Shown piece after piece: positions 1 to 5,253 of a stretch of 8,751 nt of DNA. The position numbers and the translations under genes are program-made. The stretch lies in NCBI GenBank assembly GCA_020446665.1, contig JAGREF010000024.1:1-8751 (forward strand), given 5' to 3'. Within the stretch, counting starts at the first letter, position 1. Each line of letters begins with the position of its first letter. This DNA comes from Sphingomonadaceae bacterium. Lineage in GTDB: Bacteria; Pseudomonadota; Alphaproteobacteria; Sphingomonadales; Sphingomonadaceae. The notes under the pieces are model-generated. The model made no database searches. It saw only the letters and a program-made list of their open reading frames with translations, and had not been told where the DNA came from.

Positions 1-451
1 CGGCCTGTTCCACATTCGGCGTCACCGTGCCCAGCTTGGGGTTCGGCATCAGGCCCTTGGGGCCCAGCACCTTACCAAGACGACCAACCACACCCATCAT
101 GTCGGGCGTTGCGATCACGCGGTCATAGTTGAGGTTGCCGGCCTGCATGTCTTCCATCAGGTCTTCTGCGCCAACCTTGTCAGCGCCGGCAGCCAGTGCC
201 TTGTCAGCATTGTCGCCCTTGGCGAACACAGCGACGCGCACTTCCTTGCCGGTGCCCGAAGGCAGCGACACCATGCCGCGCACCATCTGGTCGGCGTGAC
301 GCGGGTCAACACCCAGATTCATCGCAACTTCGACGGTTTCGTCAAACTTGCTCTTGTGTTCGCGCAGGGTCGCGAGGGCTTCTTCCACCGTATACAGCTT
401 TTCGCTGTCGAGCTGGGCGAGAACCTTCTGCTTCTTGGTCTGCTTTGCCAT
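1..451 (-). CDS. rplA: 50S ribosomal protein L1, N-terminal 150 residues (partial)
   Basis: Ribosomal protein L1 forms the mobile L1 stalk of the large subunit near the E site and helps release deacylated tRNA; in many bacteria it also represses its own operon by binding the mRNA leader. The sequence begins [18 protein letters not shown] and carries typical L1 blocks: a region ending [15 protein letters not shown] (about residues 44-59), [18 protein letters not shown], and [20 protein letters not shown] near the window edge. About 150 of the usual ~230 residues are present; the C-terminus lies beyond position 1. The ATG is only 4 nt after the rplK stop, and its Shine-Dalgarno (GGAGG) lies inside the last rplK codons, which suggests translational coupling. 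I see no independent promoter. Identification is firm. Confidence 0.97.
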   Translation of the reverse strand, partial: MAKQTKKQKVLAQLDSEKLYTVEEALATLREHKSKFDETVEVAMNLGVDPRHADQMVRGMVSLPSGTGKEVRVAVFAKGDNADKALAAGADKVGAEDLMEDMQAGNLNYDRVIATPDMMGVVGRLGKVLGPKGLMPNPKLGTVTPNVEQA

Positions 452-455
452 GTCC

Positions 456-887
456 TTAGCCCTCCACCACGTCGAGGCCCATCGAACGGGCAGAGCCTTC
501 GATGATCTTGGTTGCCTGTTCGATATCGTTTGCGTTGAGATCCTTCATCTTGGTCTCAGCGATTTCAGCGAGCTGCGAACGCTTGATCGTTCCGGCAGAC
601 ACCTTGCCCGGCTCCTTCGAGCCCGACTTGAGGTTGGCAGCCTTCTTGATCAGGAAGCTGGCAGGCGGGGTCTTGGTGACAAAGGTGAAGCTCTTGTCAG
701 CAAAGACAGTGATGATCGTGGGGATCGGCATGCCCTTTTCCAGGCTGTCGGTCGCCGCGTTGAACGCCTTGCAGAATTCCATGATGTTGACGCCGCGCTG
801 ACCCAGCGCAGGGCCGATCGGGGGCGACGGGTTGGCAGTGCCCGCAGGCACCTGCAGCTTGATATAGCCGTCAATCTTCTTGGCCAT
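456..887 (-). CDS. rplK: 50S ribosomal protein L11
   Basis: L11 binds the GTPase-associated centre of 23S rRNA and works with L10/L7/L12 and the translational GTPases. The 143-residue product has the normal family length. The N-terminal domain begins [16 protein letters not shown] with the proline-rich [17 protein letters not shown] block (about residues 20-36), and the C-terminal RNA-binding domain ends with a good match to the L11 signature ([14 protein letters not shown]). The start has a near-perfect Shine-Dalgarno (AAAGGAGG, 5 nt before ATG). The start codon sits in a short GGCC-AUCAU-GGCC palindrome (882-894). The gene is first of an rplK-rplA pair and is separated from nusG by a terminator and a small gene, so it probably uses its own promoter in the 251 bp upstream. 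Confidence 0.98.
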   Translation of the reverse strand: MAKKIDGYIKLQVPAGTANPSPPIGPALGQRGVNIMEFCKAFNAATDSLEKGMPIPTIITVFADKSFTFVTKTPPASFLIKKAANLKSGSKEPGKVSAGTIKRSQLAEIAETKMKDLNANDIEQATKIIEGSARSMGLDVVEG

Positions 888-910
888 GATGGCCTCCTTT
901 CACACTGTCG

Positions 911-940
911 GGTGCAGCGCGGAGCGCCCGCAAATGCACC
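911..940 (-). promoter_or_regulatory. Leader hairpin upstream of rplK, possible L1 autoregulation site
   Basis: The minus-strand transcript can form a 6-bp outer stem GGTGCA/TGCACC, a small asymmetric internal loop (UUU opposite GC), a 4-bp inner stem GCGG/CCGC and a 5-nt loop. It ends about 23 nt before the rplK start codon. L1 is known to regulate the L11 operon by binding a structured leader near the rplK ribosome binding site. Position and two-helix shape fit, but I could not match the conserved L1-binding loop residues, so the role is inferred. Confidence 0.35.
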
Positions 941-1019
941 GTCATGTTAAGCGGTCCAGCAGCCTGCCTGAGCAAGCCTCCCGCACGGTTTCCCCGACCG
1001 AAAGCCGGAAGAAGGCGCG

Positions 1020-1047
1020 CACATAGCGATTCTGCCCCACAATGCAA
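1020..1047 (-). promoter_or_regulatory. Candidate promoter for rplK-rplA
   Basis: On the minus strand a -35-like TTGCAT (1042-1047) is followed after 16 nt by a -10-like TATGTG (1020-1025). Transcription would begin about 125 nt before the rplK start and include the hairpin at 911-940. A separate promoter is expected because nusG is followed by a terminator. The match is moderate and was judged by eye. Confidence 0.35.
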
Positions 1048-1138
1048 GCAATTTGGCCGAATTGCGCGGACACACACATTCAATATCGGGATGGGGCGAC
1101 AGGGGCGAGCAGGGAAAGCATGGCCTCGTGATTTCGCC

Positions 1139-1321
1139 CTACCGCTCCAATTCCCAGCGCGGGGTCTTCATCCCCTTGGTCCGGCTGGTGAGGTGATATT
1201 GCCTGCACAACGCGCAGCGATAGGCGCGCAGTTTGACGGATGCGGTGCGGGCGACCTCTTCGGCTGCCTCCACACTGGCGAAGCGGCGCTTGCGGTTGCA
1301 GATAGCGGGGCGGGTTTTCAT
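1139..1321 (-). CDS. 60-residue basic protein with CxxCx3H zinc-finger-like motif
   Basis: I do not recognise a named family. The product begins MKTRPAICNRKRRFASVEAA and has a cysteine at residue 8 and a YRCALCRQYHLTSR motif (C36, C39, H43), which could form a small zinc-binding knuckle. It is rich in Arg and Lys, which would suit nucleic-acid or ribosome binding; this is inference. The ATG at 1321 was chosen because a GAGG lies 9 nt upstream. An upstream in-frame ATG at 1375 would lie inside the nusG terminator hairpin and adds unlikely sequence. The gene lies between nusG and rplK in the same direction, an interruption of a normally tight cluster. No clear terminator follows it, so it may run into the rplK leader. 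Confidence 0.72.
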   Translation of the reverse strand: MKTRPAICNRKRRFASVEAAEEVARTASVKLRAYRCALCRQYHLTSRTKGMKTPRWELER

Positions 1322-1353
1322 GGCTGCATCCTCGCGCGGCCTGATCGGAAGCG

Positions 1354-1393
1354 CCAATGAAAAGGGGCGCCACACTCACAGTGCAGCGCCCCT
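1354..1393 (-). terminator. Rho-independent-type terminator after nusG
   Basis: The minus-strand transcript folds into an 8-bp stem AGGGGCGC/GCGCCCCT, a 2x2 TG/TG internal loop, a 4-bp CACT/AGTG stem and a 3-nt loop, followed by a short T-rich run (TTTCATT). It begins 27 nt after the nusG stop codon. The U-tract is modest, but the stem is strong and well placed to end the secE-nusG transcript. Confidence 0.75.
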
Positions 1394-1420
1394 GTTTCAG
1401 ATCGCATAGTCGCGAGCCTC

Positions 1421-1957
1421 TTACTTCACCAGTTCGACCTGTTCGAAGTCCAGCTCCACCGGGGTGGCGCGGCCGAAGATGGAGACGGAGACCTTGACCT
1501 TCGCCTTGTCGAAATCGAGCTCTTCCACCACGCCGTTGAAGCTGGCGAAGGGGCCGTCGAGCACCTTGACCTGATCGCCGATTTCGTAATCGACGCTGAT
1601 GTCTTTCTTGGGTGCGGCGCGGGCTTCTTCGACGCCGCCGAAATAGCGGGCGGCCTCTTTCTCGCTGATCGGCTGCGGCTTGTTATTGGTGCCGAGGAAG
1701 CCGGTGACCTTGGGCGTGTTCTTCACAAGGTGATAGACATCATCGGTCATTTTCAGCTTGGCCAGCACATAGCCGGGCATGAATTTACGCTCGACCTGAA
1801 CCTTCTTGCCGCGCTTCACCTCGGTGACGGTTTCCGTGGGCACTTCCACCGCTTCCACCGCTTCGGCCAGACCCAGCCGTTCCGCTTCGGAAATGATCGA
1901 ATCGCGCACCTTGTTCTCGAAACCGGAATAGGCGTGGATGATGTACCAGCGAGCCAT
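1421..1957 (-). CDS. nusG: Transcription termination/antitermination protein NusG
   Basis: NusG binds the RNA polymerase clamp, raises processivity, and links polymerase to Rho or to the ribosome (S10). The 178-residue product has the usual length. The N-terminal NGN domain (about residues 1-110) shows [14 protein letters not shown] at the start and the [13 protein letters not shown] and [10 protein letters not shown] blocks. The C-terminal KOW domain (about 123-178) shows [21 protein letters not shown] weak Shine-Dalgarno (AGGA) lies 11 nt before ATG. It follows secE by 42 nt and is most likely co-transcribed with it. A strong terminator-like hairpin follows, separating it from the ribosomal protein genes. 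Confidence 0.98.
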   Translation of the reverse strand: MARWYIIHAYSGFENKVRDSIISEAERLGLAEAVEAVEVPTETVTEVKRGKKVQVERKFMPGYVLAKLKMTDDVYHLVKNTPKVTGFLGTNNKPQPISEKEAARYFGGVEEARAAPKKDISVDYEIGDQVKVLDGPFASFNGVVEELDFDKAKVKVSVSIFGRATPVELDFEQVELVK

Positions 1958-1999
1958 GTAAATCTGTGTCCTGTCTAGAATATCTGGGCGCTATGGCGA

Positions 2000-2194
2000 T
2001 CAGGCCAGCGTCAGCAGCTGGCTCACAATCCAGCCAAACACCGTATCGACGCCGAGGAAGAACAGCGCGAGCAGCACCATCATGATAAACACGAAAATCG
2101 CCGTAGTGACGGTTTCCTGCCGCGTGGGCCACACCACTTTGGATGCTTCACTGCGGACCTGGCGGATGAATTCGCCGGGGCTGGTTTTGGCCAT
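2000..2194 (-). CDS. secE: Preprotein translocase subunit SecE
   Basis: SecE is the small essential clamp subunit of the SecYEG protein-export channel in the inner membrane. The 64-residue product is the short single-span form typical of alphaproteobacteria. An amphipathic surface helix (about residues 7-28) contains the conserved SKVVWPTRQET motif, followed by one hydrophobic membrane segment (about 32-62). I chose ATG 2194 (MAKTSPGEF) over an in-frame upstream start at 2248 because the added residues are unlike SecE, and because the upstream start falls in the tRNA-like region. The Shine-Dalgarno is weak (GAGAG). It heads the secE-nusG transcription unit. Confidence 0.95.
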   Translation of the reverse strand: MAKTSPGEFIRQVRSEASKVVWPTRQETVTTAIFVFIMMVLLALFFLGVDTVFGWIVSQLLTLA

Positions 2195-2227
2195 GATTTC
2201 AGCTCTCGCTGCCTTGTTGAACATACA

Positions 2228-2285
2228 TGCCTTCCGGGATGGGTCCATCGCCGCCCCGGTTCAAGTCCGGGAGGGGCAATTTTTT
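2228..2285 (+). other. tRNA-like T-arm with acceptor-like 3' strand and T-run (possible tRNA remnant)
   Basis: Reading the plus strand, positions 2255-2271 form a perfect tRNA T-arm: 5-bp stem CCCGG/CCGGG and a 7-nt loop TTCAAGT that fits the TTCRANY rule. It is followed by a 7-nt acceptor-like strand AGGGGCA (2272-2278), an A at the discriminator position, and T6. Upstream TGCCTTC (2228-2234) could pair imperfectly with the acceptor strand. There is no CCA, no normal D-arm and no clear anticodon arm, so this is not a functional standard tRNA. It could be a decayed tRNA, an attachment-site fragment left by an integrated element, or a coincidental hairpin. It lies in the secE leader on the opposite strand. 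Confidence 0.35.
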
Positions 2286-2308
2286 CTCCGATGTCGGAAG
2301 ACAGCGCC

Positions 2309-2337
2309 CATCTAGGCGTGGTGCATGGGAAAAGCAA
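2309..2337 (-). promoter_or_regulatory. Candidate promoter for secE-nusG
   Basis: On the minus strand TTGCTT (2332-2337) is followed after 17 nt by a weak -10-like TAGATG (2309-2314). It would give a leader of roughly 105-110 nt crossing the tRNA-like hairpin. Spacing is ideal but the -10 is poor, so this is tentative. Confidence 0.25.
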
Positions 2338-2354
2338 GATATGTGCGCATATCT
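2337..2354. promoter_or_regulatory. 18-bp palindrome AGATATG-N4-CATATCT in divergent promoter region
   Basis: A perfect inverted repeat with 7-bp arms around a 4-bp centre (TGCG) lies between the divergent secE and transporter genes, about 100 bp before the transporter start. It just abuts the candidate secE -35 element. The size and symmetry suit a dimeric repressor or activator site. The regulator is unknown. Confidence 0.4.
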
Positions 2355-2454
2355 GCCTCCATTCAGTTGCGGGTGAAACTTTGGGGCTGGCGCCACGCGG
2401 CGCGTGTGGCTAGCCTGCGTCCTTTCGAGGGATTGTCGAGGGGACGAAATTCGC

Positions 2455-3993
2455 ATGGCTAACAGCCCATCCGCCACGCTTGGTGAACGCCTGGTTCAAC
2501 CGGTGACCAACATTTCGGATTTTATCTGGGGTGGCACCTGGAATGGCGAACAGGTCATCGCCTTCCCTCCGCTGGCGCTGATCCTGCTAAGCGTGGGCCT
2601 GTGGTTCATGATCGGGCTGCGATTTTACCCCATTATCAAATTCGGCAGCGCCATCAAAGGACTGTTCGCAGGCCGCAAAGGTCAGGGATCGGGGGAAATC
2701 TCCCCATTCGCTGCGCTTTCCACGGCACTTTCGGGGCAGGTCGGCACAGGCAATCTTGCCGGTGTCGCCACCGCCATCGCACTGGGCGGGCCGGGTGCAG
2801 TGTTCTGGATGTGGATCACCGCGCTATTTGGCATGGCGCTGGCCTTTGCCGAGGGGGCGCTCGCCATCCGTTACCGCGAAACCACCAGCGATGGGGTGAA
2901 ACGCGGCGGCCCGATGAGCTACATCATGATGGGCCTTGGCCCGAAATGGACCTGGCTGGCGGTGGTGTTCTGCATCGGCACGCTGTTTTCTGCACTGGTC
3001 ACGGGTAATTCGATCCAATCGAATGAAGTGGCCAGCGGGCTCAACGAATTATTCGGGATCGAACGCTGGCTGGGCGGTGCAATCGTTGCCATTGCCGTGT
3101 TCGTGGTCATTATTGGCGGGATCAAATCAATCGGCAATGTCGCCGACAAGATCGTACCGATCATGGCAGCTGCCTATATCATCATGGCGCTGACCGCCCT
3201 GATCCTGAACATTCAGGACATCCCGGAAACCTTCAGCCGCATCTTTTCGGGGGCGTTTAACGCGCAAAGCGCGAGCGGCGGCTTTGCCGGGGCAATGATC
3301 ATTCTGGCTATCCGCGCCGGCGTGGCGCGCGGGCTGTTCTCCAACGAAGCCGGGCAAGGTTCCACACCGATTGCCCATGCTGTCGCGCAGACCGACGATC
3401 CCGAAACCCAGGGCCGCATGGCGATGCTGGGCACCTTCATCGATACGATCGTGATCTGCACCATGACCGCACTGGTGATCCTGACAGTGGAAGGCGATTT
3501 CACCTATCAGGGTGAAGCGGTGAAGCATGTCTGGCAATCCGATCTCGGCACGACCGCCGCGAGCGGCTTCGTCACGACTTCAGGTGCCTTTGCTGCCGCC
3601 TTCCCCACGCTGATCGGCGGTGTTCCGCTGGGTACGCTGGTGGCCAGTATTGCGCTGATCCTGTTCGTCTTCACCACGCTGCTCACATGGTCCTATTACG
3701 GCGAGCGCGCGATCACCTTCATCTATGACCGCGTGCCGGGATCCAACCGCAAGGGCGAAAAGGCGCTGCATATCGCCTGGCGCGTGCTGTGGTGCGTGAT
3801 GATCTATCTCAGCGCGACCTTGCCCTCGCAGCTGGTCTGGCGTTTCGGCGACATTTCCAACGCGGCGATGGCCCTGCCAAACCTGCTGGCGCTGGCCCTG
3901 CTGTCAGGCGTAGTGTTCAAGCTGGCACGAGGCGACAAGACTGCGGGCAAGGATTTTCATGTCGATACGCCGGAAGAGCCGGAGGAATACTGA
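2455..3993 (+). CDS. Sodium:alanine/glycine symporter, AGCS family (AlsT-type)
   Basis: AGCS family (TC 2.A.25) proteins are inner-membrane carriers that import alanine, glycine or related amino acids with Na+. The 512-residue product has many hydrophobic segments and the family hallmarks: FAALSTALSGQVGTGNLAG (residues 85-103), GLFSNEAGQGSTPIAHA (293-309) and, near the C-terminus, TTLLTWSYYGERAITF. The hydrophilic acidic tail ends PEEPEEY. I chose ATG 2455 (MANSPSATLGERL), preceded by GAGGGG 11 nt upstream, over an in-frame GTG at 2404. Exact substrate cannot be read from sequence. It is monocistronic, divergent from secE and convergent with the 51-residue gene. Its position splits the tRNA-Trp to secE neighbourhood common in other bacteria, suggesting later insertion. 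Confidence 0.93.
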   Translation: MANSPSATLGERLVQPVTNISDFIWGGTWNGEQVIAFPPLALILLSVGLWFMIGLRFYPIIKFGSAIKGLFAGRKGQGSGEISPFAALSTALSGQVGTGNLAGVATAIALGGPGAVFWMWITALFGMALAFAEGALAIRYRETTSDGVKRGGPMSYIMMGLGPKWTWLAVVFCIGTLFSALVTGNSIQSNEVASGLNELFGIERWLGGAIVAIAVFVVIIGGIKSIGNVADKIVPIMAAAYIIMALTALILNIQDIPETFSRIFSGAFNAQSASGGFAGAMIILAIRAGVARGLFSNEAGQGSTPIAHAVAQTDDPETQGRMAMLGTFIDTIVICTMTALVILTVEGDFTYQGEAVKHVWQSDLGTTAASGFVTTSGAFAAAFPTLIGGVPLGTLVASIALILFVFTTLLTWSYYGERAITFIYDRVPGSNRKGEKALHIAWRVLWCVMIYLSATLPSQLVWRFGDISNAAMALPNLLALALLSGVVFKLARGDKTAGKDFHVDTPEEPEEY

Positions 3994-4003
3994 CCTCCGG
4001 CTC
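3976..4003. terminator. Strong hairpin spanning the transporter stop codon, likely bidirectional terminator
   Basis: A perfect 10-bp inverted repeat GAGCCGGAGG / CCTCCGGCTC surrounds an 8-nt loop that contains the TGA stop of the transporter gene. No good T-run follows on either strand. It lies between two convergent genes, so it may act as a shared 3'-end stabiliser or weak terminator in both directions. Confidence 0.5.
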
Positions 4004-4013
4004 TCCGGGTGCT

Positions 4014-4031
4014 GCCGCTGGGGTCAGCGGC
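4014..4031. terminator. Second 7-bp hairpin between convergent genes
   Basis: GCCGCTG / CAGCGGC with a 4-nt loop (GGGT) lies 10 bp after the previous hairpin. On the plus strand it is followed by GGAAAATACT rather than a T-run. It overlaps the last codons and stop of the minus-strand 51-residue gene. Together the two hairpins make a compact convergent 3' end region. Confidence 0.35.
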
Positions 4032-4179
4032 GGAAAATACTGGCGAGCTTTTCGATCAGGCCCGGTTCTTCCATCGGGCGGATCGGGCCATAAGCCATGT
4101 AGCGCTGCGATGCGTCGCGATGTGCGCGCGGCATGGTCCAGCTATCGGGGCGGCTGCTGCGGAAGGTAAGGCTCGACAT
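4024..4179 (-). CDS. 51-residue hypothetical protein
   Basis: I do not recognise a named family. The product begins MSSLTFRSSRPDSWTMPRAH, continues with RDASQRYMAYGPIRPMEEPG and ends in a short amphipathic, basic helix-like tail LIEKLASIFRR. It has no signal peptide or membrane segment and no cysteine; Pro, Arg and Ser are frequent. Evidence for a real gene is the strong Shine-Dalgarno GAGGAG 9 nt before ATG, a sensible promoter-like element about 35 nt upstream, and a 3' end exactly at a convergent hairpin region. It has about 45 bp of low-conservation leader and lies downstream of tRNA-Trp on the same strand. The promoter candidate suggests a stress-linked role; this is inference. Confidence 0.75.
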   Translation of the reverse strand: MSSLTFRSSRPDSWTMPRAHRDASQRYMAYGPIRPMEEPGLIEKLASIFRR

Positions 4180-4214
4180 ATTTCTTTCTCCTCGAACATT
4201 CCGTTCGTCGATAG

Positions 4215-4241
4215 AAATACACGCTTGGCCTTACAGGTTCC
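4215..4241 (-). promoter_or_regulatory. Near-consensus EcfG (general stress response) promoter candidate
   Basis: On the minus strand GGAAC (4237-4241) is followed after exactly 16 nt by GTATTT (4215-4220). EcfG-type sigma factors of alphaproteobacteria use GGAAC-N16/17-GTT, so the -35 is perfect and the -10 differs at one core base. The -10 ends 35 nt before the ATG of the 51-residue gene, a natural leader length. A single exact pentamer can occur by chance. Confidence 0.4.
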
Positions 4242-4269
4242 TGAAATGCCCGGTCGGCATTCGTTCAGG
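4240..4269. repeat. Bulged inverted repeat between tRNA-Trp and the 51-residue gene
   Basis: Plus strand CCTGAA-ATGCC (4240-4250) pairs with GGCAT (4256-4260) and TTCAGG (4264-4269), with a 5-nt loop and a 3-nt bulge (TCG). It could be part of the 3' end of the tRNA-Trp transcript, or an operator beside the stress promoter, whose -35 it touches. No U-tract follows. Confidence 0.4.
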
Positions 4270-4335
4270 ATTCGCGCAAAATGGCCGAACTCCGCCGCCT
4301 GAGGCGGTGAAAAGGGCACAATTTTTCGGGGAGAA

Positions 4336-4411
4336 TGGCAGGGGTGACAGGATTCGAACCCGTGGCCCTCGGTTTTGGAGACCGATGCTCTACCAGCTGA
4401 GCTACACCCCT
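4336..4411 (-). tRNA. tRNA-Trp (anticodon CCA)
   Basis: A complete 76-nt cloverleaf can be read on the minus strand. The 7-bp acceptor is AGGGGTG/CACCCCT, the D-arm contains AGCTCAGCTGGTAGAGC, and the anticodon loop CTCCAAA carries CCA at positions 34-36 (plus strand 4376-4378). The T-arm contains GGTTCGAATCC, the discriminator is G, and the 3' CCA is encoded. G73 is the normal discriminator base of bacterial tRNA-Trp. In many bacteria this gene is just upstream of secE; here it is about 2.1 kb away. Confidence 0.97.
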
Positions 4412-4428
4412 GCAGCTAGCGAGCCGCG

Positions 4429-4457
4429 CCTCTACTCACTCCTACCTGTCTTGGCAA
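4429..4457 (-). promoter_or_regulatory. Candidate promoter for tRNA-Trp
   Basis: TTGCCA (4452-4457) and a -10-like TAGAGG (4429-4434) are separated by 17 nt on the minus strand and lie about 17 nt before the mature tRNA 5' end. The spacing is ideal and the -10 is weak. Confidence 0.35.
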
Positions 4458-4467
4458 GCATGACCTT

Positions 4468-4494
4468 TTGGCACCGCACCAGACTTGCTATCAT
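4468..4494 (+). promoter_or_regulatory. Candidate promoter for aat, extended -10, placing the transcript start at the GTG codon
   Basis: A -35-like TTGGCA (4468-4473) and a -10 TATCAT (4489-4494) preceded by TG-C (extended -10) are spaced by 15 nt. The expected transcription start, about 7 nt after the -10, falls on or next to the GTG at 4501. No Shine-Dalgarno is visible before that GTG. Confidence 0.4.
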
Positions 4495-4500
4495 GGCGCG

Positions 4501-5253
4501 GTGCATGCGCCCTCCCCTCCGCTGATCCCCGGTGATCTGTTGCTGCTGGCCTATCGCAACGGGATTTTCCCGATGGCCGATAGCCGCGAGGATCCGGAGA
4601 TATTCTGGGTCGAACCTCGTGAGCGAGCCATTATTCCGCTGGAGGGGTTCCACCTGTCCAAGAGCCTGCGCAAGCTGGTGGCGCGCGATCACTTTACCGT
4701 CACCTGCAACGCCGCCTTTGCCGAAGTCGTGCAGGCCTGCGCCGCGCCGCGCCCCGGCCATCCGGAAAGCTGGATCAGCGCGCGCATCGCCCGCAGCTAT
4801 GGCGTGCTGAACGAGGAAGGCCACGCCCATTCCATCGAATGCTGGCTGGAAGGCAAGCTGGTCGGCGGGCTCTACGGCGTATCCTTTGACCGTGTGTTCT
4901 GCGGCGAAAGCATGTTCAGCCGCGCAGACAATGCCTCCAAAGTGGCGCTGGCCTGGCTGGTGGCGATGATGCGCCGGGGCGGATTCCGCCTGCTCGATTG
5001 CCAGTTCATGACCGATCACCTCGCCTCACTAGGCGCGATGCCGCTGGATCAGAGCGATTATTGCAAACTGGTGGCACAGGCGCAGGGCAACCCGGCGCTG
5101 ACCATCCCGCAAGCCTATTGCGCGTTTGCCGAAGCGGAGGGAGACGGGGCCGGAGCCGGAGTTGAGGCTGGAGCCGGGGATGCAGCAGCCGCCGGAGCGG
5201 GCGCATCTTCACCGGGGAAGCGCATCGCGCAATCTTTCACCCAGACATCATAG
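4501..5253 (+). CDS. aat: Leucyl/phenylalanyl-tRNA--protein transferase with low-complexity C-terminal tail
   Basis: Aat moves Leu or Phe from aminoacyl-tRNA to proteins with N-terminal Lys or Arg, marking them for ClpS/ClpAP (N-end rule). The core matches the family: LLLLAYRNGIFPMAD near the N-terminus, IFWVEPRERAIIPLEGFHLS, HPESWISARIARSYGVLN, LVGGLYGVSFDRVFCGESMF, and LLDCQFMTDHLASLGA. GTG 4501 (MHAPSPPLIPGD) was preferred to an in-frame TTG at 4468, which overlaps the promoter candidate. The product is 250 residues; the recognisable core ends near residue 213. The last ~37 residues are a Gly/Ala-rich tail and a GKRIAQSFTQTS end that are antisense to the DUF2155 gene. The tail is probably a read-through extension without catalytic role. 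Confidence 0.93.
   Translation: MHAPSPPLIPGDLLLLAYRNGIFPMADSREDPEIFWVEPRERAIIPLEGFHLSKSLRKLVARDHFTVTCNAAFAEVVQACAAPRPGHPESWISARIARSYGVLNEEGHAHSIECWLEGKLVGGLYGVSFDRVFCGESMFSRADNASKVALAWLVAMMRRGGFRLLDCQFMTDHLASLGAMPLDQSDYCKLVAQAQGNPALTIPQAYCAFAEAEGDGAGAGVEAGAGDAAAAGAGASSPGKRIAQSFTQTS

Noticed and set aside
348..950. 200-codon plus-strand open frame across rplA/rplK
   Set aside because: It is the antisense shadow of two certain ribosomal protein genes and has no recognisable family features.
944..1360. 138-codon plus-strand open frame opposite the 60-residue gene
   Set aside because: Low-quality composition and no ribosome binding site; it is antisense to the better supported minus-strand small gene and the rplK leader.
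1080..1379. 99-codon minus-strand frame overlapping the 60-residue gene in another frame
   Set aside because: It begins inside the nusG terminator and lacks motifs, while the competing frame has a CxxCx3H pattern and a Shine-Dalgarno.
4133..4525. 130-codon plus-strand open frame over the tRNA-Trp region
   Set aside because: Its translation has the typical false-protein pattern of a tRNA read in antisense and it crosses a certain tRNA gene.
4432..5019. 195-codon minus-strand frame opposite aat
   Set aside because: Antisense shadow of a gene with clear family motifs.
5130..5220. Tandem repeat or minisatellite in the GGAGCCGGAG-like stretch
   Set aside because: Repeats of GGAGCCGG-like units are short and irregular and are explained by Ala/Pro codons of DUF2155 and Gly/Ala codons of aat.
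5130..5253. Frameshift in aat creating an artificial tail
   Set aside because: The aat core ends normally and the frame remains open without any sign of a shifted conserved segment; a read-through extension explains it better, although a sequencing error cannot be excluded by eye.
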